A stretch of 64,000 nucleotides of DNA from Paraburkholderia agricolaris (GTDB taxonomy: Bacteria > Pseudomonadota > Gammaproteobacteria > Burkholderiales > Burkholderiaceae), in assembly GCF_009455635.1 (NCBI RefSeq), contig NZ_QPER01000001.1:62001-126000 (forward strand), given 5' to 3'. Made by a program: the position numbers and the translations under genes. Positions within the stretch are counted from its first letter, which is position 1. Each line of letters starts with the position of its first letter. This document shows, one piece after another, positions 32,533-43,249 of the stretch. Under the pieces are notes generated by a model. That model saw only the letters and a program-made list of their open reading frames with translations. It was not told where the DNA came from and ran no database searches.

Positions 32533-34401
32533 ATGAATCATCCCTCATTCGAAGGACAGCCCAACGTCGAGGTGTCCGCAGCGGCGCCCACGTGGGTCAA
32601 ACACCGAAAACTGATCGAATGGGTCCAGCGCGTTGCCGCCCTGACCAGGCCCGATCGGATCGTCTGGTGCGATGGTTCACAGGAAGAATACGACCGCCTC
32701 TGTGCCCAGATGGTCGAAGCCGGCACCCTCAAGAAGCTTAATCCCGCCAAACGTCCCAACTCCTATCTGGCATGGTCCGATCCGTCGGACGTGGCGCGCG
32801 TCGAAAACCGCACGTTTATCTGCTCGAAACGCCGGGAAGATGCCGGGCCAACCAATAACTGGATCGAACCCGCGGAGATGCGCTCGACGCTCGACGGCCT
32901 CTTCGAGGGCGCCATGCGCGGCCGGACCATGTACGTGGTGCCGTTTTCGATGGGGCCGCTCGGTTCGCCGATTGCGCACATCGGCATCGAGTTGAGCGAC
33001 AGCCCGTACGTGGCGACCAACATGCGCATCATGACCCGCATGGGGCGCAAAGTGTACGACGTGCTGGGCGAGGACGGCGAATTCGTGCCGTGCGTGCATT
33101 CGGTCGGCGCACCGCTCGCGGCGGGCGAAAAAGACGTGTCGTGGCCGTGCAACGACACCAAATACATCGTCCATTTCCCTGAGTCGCGCGAAATCTGGAG
33201 CTACGGCTCGGGCTACGGCGGCAATGCGCTGCTCGGCAAGAAGTGCTTCGCGCTGCGCATCGCATCCACCATGGGCCGCGCCGAAGGTTGGCTCGCCGAA
33301 CACATGCTGATTCTCGGCGTGACGTCGCCGGAAGGGCGCAAACATCACGTCGCGGCGGCGTTTCCGTCGGCTTGCGGCAAGACCAACTTCGCGATGCTGA
33401 TCCCGCCGGAAGGCCTGAACGGCTGGAAAATCTCCACGATCGGCGACGATATCGCGTGGATCAAGCCAGGTAAGGACGGTCGTTTGTACGCGATCAATCC
33501 GGAGGCGGGCTATTTCGGCGTCGCCCCGGGCACGAGCGAGAAAACAAACTTCAACGCGATGGCCACGCTGAAGGAAAACGTCATCTTCACGAACGTCGCG
33601 CTGACGGACGACGGCGACGTGTGGTGGGAAGGCATGACCGATGAGCCGCCCGCGCACCTGATCGACTGGCAGGGCAAGGACTGGACGCCGGCCAGCGCGA
33701 AGGAAAGCGGGCGCAAGGCCGCCCACCCGAATGCGCGCTTCACGGCGCCGGCCTCGCAGTGTCCGTCGATCGATGCCGACTGGGAGAACCCGGCGGGTGT
33801 CGCGATCGACGCGTTCATCTTCGGCGGCCGTCGCTCGACCACCGTGCCGCTCGTCACCGAAGCGCGCAACTGGGTCGAAGGCGTCTACATGGCGGCGACC
33901 ATGGGCTCGGAAACCACCGCGGCGGCGGCGGGGCAGCAAGGCGTGGTGCGCCGCGACCCGTTCGCGATGCTGCCGTTCTGTGGTTACAACATGAGCGAGT
34001 ACTTCGGACACTGGCTGAAAACCGGCGAGCGTCTCGAGCAACTGAACGCCAGGCTGCCGAAAATCTTCTGCGTCAACTGGTTCCGCAAGGGTCCTGACGG
34101 CAAGTTCGTCTGGCCGGGCTTCGGCGAGAACATGCGGGTGTTGAGCTGGATGGTCGGACGTATCGAAGGCAACGCGCAAGGCGAAGAACACGCGTTCGGC
34201 GTGTCGCCGCACTATGAAGACATCGACTGGAGCGGCCTGGATTTCAGCCGCGAGCAATTCCAGCAGGTGATCTCGGTCGACGACGCGGCTTGGCGCGACG
34301 AACTCGAACTGCATGCCGAACTGTTTGACACGTTGCAGCAAGGTCTGCCGCCGGCTTTGACCGAGGCAAAACGTGCGCTTGAAGGAAAACTTGCGGCTTG
34401 A
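32533..34401 (+). CDS. pckG: Phosphoenolpyruvate carboxykinase (GTP)
   Basis: 622 aa, ATG at 32533 with GGAG upstream. It converts oxaloacetate and GTP to phosphoenolpyruvate, the entry step of gluconeogenesis. GTP-class landmarks: the kinase P-loop [12 protein letters not shown], the metal-site [23 protein letters not shown] and the [12 protein letters not shown] arginine block. Full length. The gap upstream contains a CRP-type palindrome, which would suit a carbon-regulated gene, though it is 310 bp away. A terminator follows at 34428. Confidence 0.96.
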   Translation: MNHPSFEGQPNVEVSAAAPTWVKHRKLIEWVQRVAALTRPDRIVWCDGSQEEYDRLCAQMVEAGTLKKLNPAKRPNSYLAWSDPSDVARVENRTFICSKRREDAGPTNNWIEPAEMRSTLDGLFEGAMRGRTMYVVPFSMGPLGSPIAHIGIELSDSPYVATNMRIMTRMGRKVYDVLGEDGEFVPCVHSVGAPLAAGEKDVSWPCNDTKYIVHFPESREIWSYGSGYGGNALLGKKCFALRIASTMGRAEGWLAEHMLILGVTSPEGRKHHVAAAFPSACGKTNFAMLIPPEGLNGWKISTIGDDIAWIKPGKDGRLYAINPEAGYFGVAPGTSEKTNFNAMATLKENVIFTNVALTDDGDVWWEGMTDEPPAHLIDWQGKDWTPASAKESGRKAAHPNARFTAPASQCPSIDADWENPAGVAIDAFIFGGRRSTTVPLVTEARNWVEGVYMAATMGSETTAAAAGQQGVVRRDPFAMLPFCGYNMSEYFGHWLKTGERLEQLNARLPKIFCVNWFRKGPDGKFVWPGFGENMRVLSWMVGRIEGNAQGEEHAFGVSPHYEDIDWSGLDFSREQFQQVISVDDAAWRDELELHAELFDTLQQGLPPALTEAKRALEGKLAA

Positions 34402-34427
34402 ATATGTGAGTATTCACTTCGCATAAG

Positions 34428-34449
34428 AACCGCCTTCGGGCGGTTTTTC
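34428..34449 (+). terminator. Terminator of pckG
   Basis: AACCGCC-TTCG-GGCGGTT followed by TTTCTTT; the UUCG tetraloop is typical. Confidence 0.9.
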
Positions 34450-34743
34450 TTTGCCGTATCGCTCCTGCATCTCGATTTTTTCTGATTTCACGATGCCGGG
34501 GTGACCTTTGCATCTGTTCGAACAAAAAAGACAGTGCAAGCTGCGGTGCAGCAGATTGTTTCCATTGTCGGAACAATCGCGACTCATGCCCCACACTGGG
34601 GAGCACAGTGGCACAAATATCGACAATATTTCCGCTTTGACGGGCAACTTCTGCACGATTTCGCGAGTCGTAGGAGAATTCCAAGTTCGCTTCACTGGTT
34701 TTCACTAATTGTCAGGAAGCTGTAACACGGCAGGAGTTGTCCC

Positions 34744-35844
34744 ATGGATCATTTGCAGTCGATGCGAGTTTTCGTCAAAGTGGCGGATCTCGGCAGTTTT
34801 GCCCGCGCTGCGAGCGCGATGGATATTTCCAACGCAGTTGCCACCCGTCACGTTGCGGATCTCGAAGGCCGTCTTGGTACACGGCTGCTCAATCGCACAA
34901 CCCGCAGCTTGTCCCTGACCGAATCCGGTCAGGTTTATCTTGAGCGTGCCCGCCAGATTCTCGACGAACTGGAAGACGTCGAGCAGATGGTCGTCGCGCG
35001 CAATCACGAACCCGTCGGCACGTTGCGAATCGTCGCTCCGGTCGTGTTCGGGTTACATAACCTTGCGCCCGTGCTGCAGACATACGCGGAGCGCTATCCG
35101 AAAGTCATTCCCGATGTCACGCTGGTCGACCGTCAGGTCGATCTGGTCGAAGAAGGTTTCGACGTGGGCGTGGTGGTCACGCGGCAGATGCGCAGCGCAA
35201 GCATTGTCACGCGGCGTTTGACCACGGGTTGTATGACGGTGTGTGCGACGCCCGCTTATCTGGAGAAGCACGGCACGCCGACGCGTCCCGAGCATCTGCT
35301 TGAGCATCCGTGCCTGAGTTTGCCGTCCGAGTATTGGGGCGACGAGCGTGTGTTCACGGGTTCGGAAGGCGAAGTGCGTGTGCGTCCGTCTAACGTGATC
35401 GTGGCGAACAACACGGAAATGCTGCGGCAGTTTGCGTTGCTCGGCATGGGGATCGCGATTTTGCCGAGCTATCTGATCGGTCGCGACATGACGCGCGGCA
35501 GGCTCGTGCGCTTGCTCGGCGATTTCCGTTTGCCGCAGGTCGAGATCAACATTGCGTATCCGAGCCGCCGTCACTTGCCGGCCAAGGTGCGTACGTTCAT
35601 CGATCATCTGGTCGAGCATTTCAGCCAGACGCCGAACAGTCTGCTCGGCGAGCAGTGGATCAAGGACGGCCTTGAGAGGCCTGCCACGTCCACCGCGCTC
35701 GATGCCGCGGATCACATGCCGCCGGAAGCGTTCGACGGCGCTGAGCCGCTGTCACGGCTGCTGGATAGCGAACTGTCGCCGATGCCGAAGACGTTGGCAA
35801 AGACGACGAACCGACCACGGCCTACCGCTATATCGCCGCTGTAA
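34744..35844 (+). CDS. LysR-family transcriptional regulator
   Basis: 366 aa. N-terminal winged helix MDHLQSMRVFVKVADLGSFA with LEGRLGTRLLNRTTRSLSLT is the LysR start. The effector domain follows (GTLRIVAPVVFGLHNLAPVL ... GIAILPSYLIGRDM). It has an extra tail of about 60 residues after the usual end. It is isolated between terminators, so its target is not indicated by context. Confidence 0.9.
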   Translation: MDHLQSMRVFVKVADLGSFARAASAMDISNAVATRHVADLEGRLGTRLLNRTTRSLSLTESGQVYLERARQILDELEDVEQMVVARNHEPVGTLRIVAPVVFGLHNLAPVLQTYAERYPKVIPDVTLVDRQVDLVEEGFDVGVVVTRQMRSASIVTRRLTTGCMTVCATPAYLEKHGTPTRPEHLLEHPCLSLPSEYWGDERVFTGSEGEVRVRPSNVIVANNTEMLRQFALLGMGIAILPSYLIGRDMTRGRLVRLLGDFRLPQVEINIAYPSRRHLPAKVRTFIDHLVEHFSQTPNSLLGEQWIKDGLERPATSTALDAADHMPPEAFDGAEPLSRLLDSELSPMPKTLAKTTNRPRPTAISPL

Positions 35845-35862
35845 CTTATTTGGCCGACAAAT

Positions 35863-35899
35863 AAAAAGGCGCAGTCACGGAAGTGACTGCGCCTTTTTT
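35863..35899. terminator. Bidirectional terminator between LysR gene and topB
   Basis: AAAAAGGCGCAGTCAC-GGAA-GTGACTGCGCCTTTTTT: an 11-bp G/C-rich stem flanked by A and T runs, serving the two convergent genes. Confidence 0.92.
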
Positions 35900-35958
35900 A
35901 CTGGCAATTTCGGAACTGACCGGAAGCTCGGCGTGCTTCCGGTCACACACCCTAAGAA

Positions 35959-38637
35959 TTACGACCCGGTCTTGCGGGCTGCCGTTTTCTTCGCGGGTGC
36001 TTTTTTGGCCGCTGCGGTCTTTGTAGCGGCGGTCTTGGCCGCGGGCGCTTTCTTCGCTGCTGCCTTCTTGGTGGCAGGCACAGCCTTCACTGCGACCGCT
36101 GTATCTTCGTCATCCGACTCCGGCGCCGCCTTTGCTGCTGCCTTGGCCGCTGCGGTCTTCGCAGCTGTTTTGGCCGAAGGTTCTTTCTTCTCGAATTCGA
36201 AGCCGATCTTGCCGTCGTTCTGCTTGACGAGGAATGCCTTGAAGTTACGGCCGGTGCGCGACGACTTGAAGTTCGTCAGCAGATCAGTGCGTCCTTCTTC
36301 GAGCAATTTCGCCATCTGCTCGCGCGCGATTTCCTGCTGCAGAATCACCTTGCCTGAGCGGAAGTCGCAAGTCTTCGGATTGGCAACCGAGTTCTCGCAG
36401 ACATAGCTCATGCCGTGTTCGAACACGCGACCCTTGCACTTCGGGCATGCGCCGACCGCTTGCTGATCGGAGAAGTCAGGCGGTTCACCGTCCTCACCGC
36501 CCGAATCCTGACCGAAGTCGAATTCGAGCTTGTAGTTCTTGATCTCGTCGTCGAGCGAGAGCTTCAGGATCGCGGAGAACGGACGGCCCATCTTGCTGCG
36601 GAAACCCGACAGCGGTCCGATCGTCTTGTTCTGCAAAAGCTCTTCAACTTCCGGGATTTCGAACTGACGTCCGCCCGGAATCTTGGAGATTGAGAACTCG
36701 CATTTCGAGCACGCGAAGCGCCGGTAGTTTTCCTTCACCTGGCCGCCGCAATTCGGACACGGCGTCTGCAACGTCGCGTAATCGCCCGGGATCGTGTCGG
36801 AATCGTATTCCTTTGCGCGCTTGACGATGGTCTGCGTCATGCGGGCGATTTCCTGCATGAACGCGTCGCGCGGCAGGTTGCCCCGCTCCATTTGCGAGAG
36901 CTTGTATTCCCACTCGCCGGTCAATTCCGGCGCGGTCAATTCCTTCACGCCGAGGCCGCGCAACAGCGTCATCAACTGGAATGCCTTGGCGGTCGGGATC
37001 AGATCGCGGCCTTCGCGGATCAGATACTTTTCGCCGAGCAGCCCTTCGATAATGGCGGCGCGCGTGGCCGGCGTACCGAGCCCCTTGGCCGCCATGGCTT
37101 CGCGCAATTCGTCGTCTTCGACCAGCTTGCCCGCGCCTTCCATGGCCGACAGCAAGGTTGCTTCGTTGTAACGCGCGGGCGGTTTCGTCACCAGTTGCTG
37201 CGCGGCGATCTTGTCCGTCTTGACCTTCTCGTTCGCCTGCACCGGCACGAGGTTCGCATCTTCACCGCCGATTTCGCGGCCATAGATCTGCAACCAGCCC
37301 GGCTCAACCAGCACCTTGCCTTCGGTCTTGAAGTGATGGCCGACCACTTCCGTGATGCGCGTCGTCACCCGGAATTCGGCAGCAGGGAAGAATACCGACA
37401 GGAAGCGCTTCACCACCAGGTCGTAGAGCTTCTGTTCCGGTTCGGACAGATTCTTCGGCGCCTGCAGCGTGGGGATAATTGCAAAGTGGTCGCTGATCTT
37501 CGAGTTGTCGAAGATGCGCTTGTTCGGCTTCACCCAGCCCTTGTCCAACACCTGCTTCGCAAACGGCAGATAGTTGTTGCTCTCCTTGAGCATGCCGAGC
37601 GTCTGCTTGACCGTATCCATATAGTCTTCCGGCAACGCACGTGCGTCGGTCCGGGGATAGGTCAGCACCTTGTGCTTTTCGTACAGCGCCTGAGCAAGAC
37701 CGAGCGTGTTCTTGGCCGAGAAGCCGAAGCGGCCGTTGGCTTCCCGCTGCAAGCTGGTCAAGTCAAAGAGAGCCGGCGACAGTTGCGTGGACGGCTTCGA
37801 TTCTTCCGTCACCGTGCCGATCTGGCCACGGCAGGCCGCGACGATCGTTTCAGCCGCGGGCAGTGCCCACAGGCGCGAATCGCGTTTTTCCGGATCGAAC
37901 TCGTCGCGCTTGAATTTCGGGTCGAACCAGCGGCCTTCGTAGAAACCGGCCGCGCAGACGAACTCCGCCTTCACTTCCCAGTAATCGCGCGGCACGAAGC
38001 GGCGAATCTTTTCTTCGCGCTCGACCACGATCGACAGCGTGGGGGTCTGCACCCGCCCGACCGTGGTCAGGAAGAAGCCGCCGCCCTTGCTGTTGAACGC
38101 GGTCATGGCTCGCGTGCCGTTGATGCCGACCAGCCAGTCCGCTTCGGAGCGGCAGCGTGCCGCATCGGCGAGCGGCTGCATTTCTTCGTCGCTACGCAGA
38201 CGGGCAAAGCCGTCGCGGATCGCGCCCGACGTCATGGATTGCAGCCACAGGCGCTGCACCGGCTGCTTGGCTTTTGCGTGCTGCGCGATCAGACGGAAAA
38301 TCAGCTCGCCCTCGCGCCCCGCGTCACATGCGTTGATCAGGCGATCGATATCTTTACGCTTGAGCAGCTTGGTCAGCACCTTCAGGCGCGACTCGCTCTT
38401 GGCGATCGGATTCAGATCGAAATGCGGCGGAATGACGGGCAGATTGGCGAAGCTCCACTTGCCGCGTTTGACTTCATAGTCTTCGGGCGCGGCGATTTCC
38501 AGCAAGTGGCCGACTGCCGAGGAAAGGACGTAGTCGTCGCTTTCGTAGTATTCGTCATGCTTGGTAAAACCGCCCAAAGCGCGCGCGATGTCGTTCGCGA
38601 CGGAAGGCTTTTCGGCGATGATCAGTGCTTTGGACAT
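35959..38637 (-). CDS. topB: DNA topoisomerase III
   Basis: 892 aa. Type IA enzyme, removes negative supercoils and decatenates. Visible: TOPRIM start ALIIAEKPSVANDIARALGG and DAGREGELIFRL; the active-site tyrosine in LTYPRTDARALPEDY near residue 340; C4 zinc motifs CPNCGG...CSKC near 610 and CPKCKG...CDF near 735. The last about 75 residues are a Lys/Ala-rich, histone H1-like tail (repeats of KKAPA, TAAAK), common in Burkholderia topoisomerases and probably DNA-binding. Its position next to dprA is typical. Confidence 0.94.
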   Translation of the reverse strand: MSKALIIAEKPSVANDIARALGGFTKHDEYYESDDYVLSSAVGHLLEIAAPEDYEVKRGKWSFANLPVIPPHFDLNPIAKSESRLKVLTKLLKRKDIDRLINACDAGREGELIFRLIAQHAKAKQPVQRLWLQSMTSGAIRDGFARLRSDEEMQPLADAARCRSEADWLVGINGTRAMTAFNSKGGGFFLTTVGRVQTPTLSIVVEREEKIRRFVPRDYWEVKAEFVCAAGFYEGRWFDPKFKRDEFDPEKRDSRLWALPAAETIVAACRGQIGTVTEESKPSTQLSPALFDLTSLQREANGRFGFSAKNTLGLAQALYEKHKVLTYPRTDARALPEDYMDTVKQTLGMLKESNNYLPFAKQVLDKGWVKPNKRIFDNSKISDHFAIIPTLQAPKNLSEPEQKLYDLVVKRFLSVFFPAAEFRVTTRITEVVGHHFKTEGKVLVEPGWLQIYGREIGGEDANLVPVQANEKVKTDKIAAQQLVTKPPARYNEATLLSAMEGAGKLVEDDELREAMAAKGLGTPATRAAIIEGLLGEKYLIREGRDLIPTAKAFQLMTLLRGLGVKELTAPELTGEWEYKLSQMERGNLPRDAFMQEIARMTQTIVKRAKEYDSDTIPGDYATLQTPCPNCGGQVKENYRRFACSKCEFSISKIPGGRQFEIPEVEELLQNKTIGPLSGFRSKMGRPFSAILKLSLDDEIKNYKLEFDFGQDSGGEDGEPPDFSDQQAVGACPKCKGRVFEHGMSYVCENSVANPKTCDFRSGKVILQQEIAREQMAKLLEEGRTDLLTNFKSSRTGRNFKAFLVKQNDGKIGFEFEKKEPSAKTAAKTAAAKAAAKAAPESDDEDTAVAVKAVPATKKAAAKKAPAAKTAATKTAAAKKAPAKKTAARKTGS

Positions 38638-38887
38638 GACTCGATGTGAGGTTGGTAGATCCGGGTTGATGGCCTTGAGTGCGCTTTTGCCAGCGCGACC
38701 CTCGTTTGCGACCTTTGCGACCCAATAACGACCGCTTTATAGCACACGGCGCGAGAGCGGCGTGTCAAGTGCCATAAAAAGCGCGCCATGATAATTGCGC
38801 GCTCAGTAACCGTGCAAGCTGCGGAAAACGCGCCGTGTACCGCTCGCAACGCCCGTGCCGCAAGGTTCAGCGGCCGGCGGGCCACAT

Positions 38888-39265
38888 TCACGCGACAGTC
38901 AGCGCGGGCCGCAGTTTGGGCGCGCCGCTGATGCCCGGCACAGCCGTCAGGTCGGACAACATCCGCTCCACAATTGCCGCCTGCGGCAAAACCGTGCCAA
39001 AAAAACGTGTCGTTACTGAGTCTTCGATCAGGATGGTCGGGAAATTCTCGACGTCCAGATCGTCGAAGCGGTCCGCATGGGTTTCGATGTCGATCCATGC
39101 GAAACAGATATCCGGATGTTTATCCGCCAGGCGGTTGAAGGCTTCCCGATAGTCACGGCAGGTTCCGCACCACTCCGCGCACAGGCAGGCGACGAACAGC
39201 GTGTCGGGTTCGTTGACGCGCTCGGCAATCCGGTCTTGGTCGGTGTCGAGATTCAGCGCGGGCAT
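38888..39265 (-). CDS. Thioredoxin-family protein
   Basis: 125 aa from the ATG at 39265, with AAGGAA upstream; a 24-codon extension is unlikely. The active site is CAEWCGTC (Cys33, Cys36), Thr in place of the usual Pro, and FPTILI has the cis-Pro. No signal peptide, so cytoplasmic. Probably reduces disulfides or acts as a thiol chaperone. The WCGTC site should have a different redox potential from thioredoxin. It lies between topB and dprA. Confidence 0.82.
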   Translation of the reverse strand: MPALNLDTDQDRIAERVNEPDTLFVACLCAEWCGTCRDYREAFNRLADKHPDICFAWIDIETHADRFDDLDVENFPTILIEDSVTTRFFGTVLPQAAIVERMLSDLTAVPGISGAPKLRPALTVA

Positions 39266-39354
39266 GGTGGTTCCTTGCGTACTTTTATCAGGTGCTTTGG
39301 CGCGAATGTAGCATGGCCGATCCCAAATCGCGGTCAACCCTGGTCAATGCGGGG

Positions 39355-40614
39355 TCAGCCATGGGTTGATCGTGCAAAGCGGCCGCCGGGCAGCGCGGTT
39401 ACGTGGCCGGCGAGTTCGAGTTGCAGCAGCGTGTTTTGTAATGCTGCGTCTCCCATCTCGGTGCGGGTGGCAAGAATTTCAAGCGTGGCGGGGGCGTGAC
39501 CGAGTGCGTCGAGGAGTTGCAGCGCTTCGGCGCTCATAGTTGGCTGTGTCTCTACTGACGATGCGGGCGCCGTAGCTGCCCCGTGCTGGATCGCCATTGA
39601 GTGCGCCGTTGTCAAATCCTGCTGAACACCTTCCGCCGTAGGCGTTTTGGGCGATTCAGGCGTGCCCGCGCCGTTCCAGAGAGCCGTCAGCCGGCCGACG
39701 GCCTTCGCTGCCACATGCTTGCCGAAGCCCAGTTCCTCCAGCACTTCGTCCGGTGTCTCCACCAGCTTCGCGCCCTGCTTGATAATCCGATGACAACCGC
39801 GCGACAACGGCGCATGGATCGAGCCCGGCAACGCGAAGATATCGCGCCCCATTTCATTGGCGAGACGAGCTGTGATCAGCGAACCGGAGCGCATTGCGGC
39901 CTCGACGATTACAACCCCGCTGACCAGGCCAGCGATCAAGCGGTTACGTTGCGGAAAATTGGCGGCGCGCGCGGGCGTGCCGAGCGGCCACTCCGAAAGG
40001 ATCGCGCCTTGCGCCGCAATCTGCCGCGCCAGCGCATGATGCGCGGCTGGATACACGAGATCCGCGCCGGTGCCGATCACGGCCACGGTGCTACCGACAC
40101 CTTCGAGGCCGCCCCGGTGCGCGGCGCCGTCGATACCCAGCGCCAGCCCCGACACGATAGTGACGCCCGCTTGTGAAAGCTCACGCGCGAAGCGTTCGGC
40201 GTCTTCGGCGCCCTGTGGGGTCGCGCTGCGGCTCCCCACCAGCGCGACCGCTCTTGTGTGCAGCAGATTCAACCGGCCCTTTATATATAGTAGCGGCGGC
40301 GGATCAGGCATGGTGAGTAACGCGGGCGGGTAGGCAGGATCATCGAGGGTCACCACATGGTTGCCGGACAGCTCGCGCCACGCGATTACCGCATCGAGTT
40401 GCGCGTCGAAGTCCGGGCTGGACGGTGCCAGTACAGCACGCGCCGCAGCCTCGCCTGCAATCCCGGCAAGGGCCTCGAGCGGCTGATTAAAAATCGCTTC
40501 CGGCAGTCCAAAAGCGCTCAGCAGCAGACGCAGCGCGGCGGGTTTCAGCCCTGGCGCGAGCGAAAGCCGCAGCCAGGCGGCGAGTTCAATATGGGTTGCG
40601 GGCAAGGTACGCAT
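39355..40614 (-). CDS. dprA: DNA processing protein DprA
   Basis: 419 aa. SAM-like N-terminal helices, then the Rossmann-like DprA core (ALVGSRSATPQGAEDAERFA, GGTIVSGLALGIDGAAHRGG-type block, FPQRNRLIAGLVSGVVIVEA, GRDIFALPGS). It ends in a C-terminal winged-helix-like segment (about 355-419). It loads RecA on incoming single-stranded DNA in transformation. It sits divergent from def, a common betaproteobacterial arrangement. The Ala/Thr-rich linker (about 320-355) is longer than usual. Confidence 0.92.
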   Translation of the reverse strand: MRTLPATHIELAAWLRLSLAPGLKPAALRLLLSAFGLPEAIFNQPLEALAGIAGEAAARAVLAPSSPDFDAQLDAVIAWRELSGNHVVTLDDPAYPPALLTMPDPPPLLYIKGRLNLLHTRAVALVGSRSATPQGAEDAERFARELSQAGVTIVSGLALGIDGAAHRGGLEGVGSTVAVIGTGADLVYPAAHHALARQIAAQGAILSEWPLGTPARAANFPQRNRLIAGLVSGVVIVEAAMRSGSLITARLANEMGRDIFALPGSIHAPLSRGCHRIIKQGAKLVETPDEVLEELGFGKHVAAKAVGRLTALWNGAGTPESPKTPTAEGVQQDLTTAHSMAIQHGAATAPASSVETQPTMSAEALQLLDALGHAPATLEILATRTEMGDAALQNTLLQLELAGHVTALPGGRFARSTHG

Positions 40615-40858
40615 TGAGAGTCGATCCTCTTACAGGGCCAGCGGGCAGGCGGGCGCCATGCTAAAATTTTCATCATCCGAAATAACTGCAGCGCCGCGCC
40701 CACCCGCGCGGGCTCGTCGTTTAGCGCACGTGGCGCGTTGAATCGAACCGGTTCGACACCATCTATCGTCTGCGTAACGCGATGCGTCCACAACCTGGCC
40801 GAATGGCCAACGCTAGCCTTCCACCGGGCAGCGGCGCCTATAAAACACACTCAAGATC

Positions 40859-41362
40859 ATGGCTTTACTGAACATCCTCAATTACCCGGACAAGCGGCTG
40901 CACAAGATTGCGAAGCCGGTCGAAGTGGTCAACGACCGCATCCGCCGGCTCGTCGCCGACATGGCCGAAACGATGTACGCCGCGCCGGGCGTCGGCCTCG
41001 CGGCGACCCAGGTGGACGTGCATGAACGCGTGGTCGTGATCGACGTGTCGGAAACGCACGACGAACTGCTCGCCTTCATCAACCCGGAAATCATCTGGTC
41101 GAGTAACGAGAAGAAGCTCTCGGAAGAGGGCTGCCTCTCGGTGCCGGGCATTTATGACAACGTCGAGCGCGCTGAGAAAGTGCGCGTGCGGGCGCAGAAC
41201 GAGAAGGGCGAAACCTTCGAGATCGATTGCGAAGGCTTGCTGGCTGTGTGTATTCAGCACGAAATGGATCACCTGATGGGCCGCGTGTTCGTCGAGTACC
41301 TGTCGTCGCTGAAGCAGACGCGCATCAAGAGCAAGATGAAGAAGCTCGCCCACGCGATGTAA
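40859..41362 (+). CDS. def: Peptide deformylase
   Basis: 167 aa. Removes the formyl group from nascent N-terminal Met with a divalent metal. All three motifs are present: GVGLAATQ (I), EEGCLSVPG with a metal Cys (II) and QHEMDHLMG with two metal His and the catalytic Glu (III). It is followed after 31 bp by fmt, whose product makes the formylated initiator; the two form one operon. The 244-bp gap to dprA has AT-rich TAAAAT at about 40663 that may be its -10. Confidence 0.95.
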   Translation: MALLNILNYPDKRLHKIAKPVEVVNDRIRRLVADMAETMYAAPGVGLAATQVDVHERVVVIDVSETHDELLAFINPEIIWSSNEKKLSEEGCLSVPGIYDNVERAEKVRVRAQNEKGETFEIDCEGLLAVCIQHEMDHLMGRVFVEYLSSLKQTRIKSKMKKLAHAM

Positions 41363-41393
41363 TGCGCGTCCACCTCGCCTACCGCACCCGTTC

Positions 41394-42380
41394 ATGAGTC
41401 ATTCGTTGCGCGTCATCTTTGCCGGCACGCCGGAGTTCGCCGCGGCCGCGCTGGCCGCGATCCACAGCGCCGGCTTTCCGGTGCCGCTCGTGCTGACCCG
41501 GCAGGATCAACCTGCGGGACGCGGGATGAAATTACAGGCGAGCCCGGTCAAACGCTACGCGCAGGAGCATGGTATTGCCGTCGCGCAGCCGCCATCGCTG
41601 CGCCGCGCCGGCAAATATCCGGCTGAAGCCACCGCTGCGATCGATCAACTGCGCGCCACGCCTCACGACGTGATGGTGGTGGCCGCCTATGGTCTGATCC
41701 TGCCGCAGGAAGTGCTCGATATTCCGCCGCTAGGCTGCATCAACATTCACGCATCGTTGTTGCCGCGTTGGCGCGGCGCCGCGCCGATCCATCGGGCGAT
41801 CGAAGCGGGCGACGCCGAAACCGGCATCACCCTGATGCAGATGGACGCCGGCCTCGATACCGGCGCGATGATCTCCGAAGCGCGCACGCCGATTTCCGAC
41901 AACGACACCACGGCCCTCCTGCATGACCGTCTCGCGCAAGACGGTGCCAGGCTGATCGTCGAAGCGCTGATCGAACTCGAGCGCAGCGGCAAGCTGACGG
42001 CAACGCCGCAACCGGCGGACGGCGTCACCTACGCGGAAAAGATCGGCAAGCACGAGGCTGCGCTCGACTGGCGTAAGCCGGCTGCGGTTCTCGCCCGCCA
42101 GGTGCGCGCGTTCGATCCGTTTCCCGGTGGCGTGGGTACGCTGGAAGACGGCACGTCGATCAAGATATGGGCGGCAGTCCCGGTCGAGGCGCAAGGCAGC
42201 AGCGCGCCCGGTGTGATCGTGGACGTATCTCCAGAGGGCGTCGTGGTTGCCTGTGGCGAGGGCGCACTGCGTCTCACGCAACTGCAAAAGCCCGGTGGCA
42301 AGCGCTTGCCGGTGCGCGAATTCCTGGCCGGTGCAACGCTGGCGGCCGGTCAGCGTTTCCAGCTTCCCGAAGCAAAATAA
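41394..42380 (+). CDS. fmt: Methionyl-tRNA formyltransferase
   Basis: 328 aa. Formylates Met-tRNA(fMet) using 10-formyl-tetrahydrofolate. The catalytic [20 protein letters not shown] motif is at about residue 117, with the active Asp in [11 protein letters not shown]. The C-terminal domain (about 210-328) has the beta-barrel tRNA-binding fold. Second gene of the def-fmt operon. Confidence 0.96.
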   Translation: MSHSLRVIFAGTPEFAAAALAAIHSAGFPVPLVLTRQDQPAGRGMKLQASPVKRYAQEHGIAVAQPPSLRRAGKYPAEATAAIDQLRATPHDVMVVAAYGLILPQEVLDIPPLGCINIHASLLPRWRGAAPIHRAIEAGDAETGITLMQMDAGLDTGAMISEARTPISDNDTTALLHDRLAQDGARLIVEALIELERSGKLTATPQPADGVTYAEKIGKHEAALDWRKPAAVLARQVRAFDPFPGGVGTLEDGTSIKIWAAVPVEAQGSSAPGVIVDVSPEGVVVACGEGALRLTQLQKPGGKRLPVREFLAGATLAAGQRFQLPEAK

Positions 42381-42504
42381 CCGAGTTGAACCTACCTTGA
42401 ACATCGTCCGTTCGGCCGATGTTCAGGAGTCCCGCCGGGAGCCTGTGGCGCGTTAGAATCCTCTATGCAACGGGCCGTGAACAGGCCGTGTTTAGAGGAT
42501 CCCC

Positions 42505-43146
42505 ATGTTTGGCATCACCCATTTCGAGTTTTTCGTCGTCGCGGTCTTTCTGCTGAACGTGACGCCCGGTCCCGATACGGCCTACATCGTAGGGCGCAGC
42601 GTCGCCCAAGGGCGTGGCGCAGGCTTGATGTCCGCGCTCGGCATCTCCGCCGGTTGCTGCGTTCATTCGCTGGCTTGCGCGTTTGGCTTGACGGCGCTGC
42701 TGGCCGCGTCGGCCACCGCGTTCACGGTCATCAAGTTCGTCGGCGCTATTTATCTGATCTATCTCGGCGTGCGGCTGGTTTTCGCCAAGCCGGCGGCTGA
42801 CCAGGCCGTGGGCGAAGCGCGCGGGGCCGGGGCGCCGAAATCGCTGCGTCAGCTGTTCCTGCAAGGCTTCTGGACCAATGTGCTGAACCCCAAGGTCGTA
42901 CTGTTCTTCGTATCGTTTTTTCCGCAATTCGTCACAACCGGCAGCGACCATAAGGCGCTGGCGTTCCTCATGCTCGGCGTGGTCTTCGTCGTGATGAGCA
43001 TGATCTGGAACAGTTTTGTCGCGTGGATTGCCGGCAGCGTGACCCGTCGTTTCTCCGGCAAGCCGTCGGTGAAGAAATGGCTGGACCGCGGCGTCGGCAG
43101 CGCATTCGTTGGCTTGGGCCTCAAGCTCGCCACTGCATCAAGATGA
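42505..43146 (+). CDS. LysE/RhtB-family exporter
   Basis: 213 aa, six predicted membrane segments. Family start with the conserved NVTPGPDTAYIVGRSVAQGR, then NVLNPKVVLFFVSFFPQFV. Exports amino acids or related compounds; substrate unknown. It has its own gap of 124 bp after fmt. The other LysE family member at 24833 is only distantly similar. Confidence 0.88.
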   Translation: MFGITHFEFFVVAVFLLNVTPGPDTAYIVGRSVAQGRGAGLMSALGISAGCCVHSLACAFGLTALLAASATAFTVIKFVGAIYLIYLGVRLVFAKPAADQAVGEARGAGAPKSLRQLFLQGFWTNVLNPKVVLFFVSFFPQFVTTGSDHKALAFLMLGVVFVVMSMIWNSFVAWIAGSVTRRFSGKPSVKKWLDRGVGSAFVGLGLKLATASR

Positions 43147-43249
43147 TTGAATTTTCCTCGCGCACCCATATCTAACAATTAGCTTACAATCAGTCGCCGC
43201 GATCATGCGGTGCAGATATGAACCCGTGTTAGGGCAAGGAGTTGCAGAC

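Noticed and set aside
36892..38649. 585-aa open frame opposite topB
   Set aside because: Composition rich in Arg, Gln and His with no recognisable fold; topB on the other strand has all catalytic motifs.
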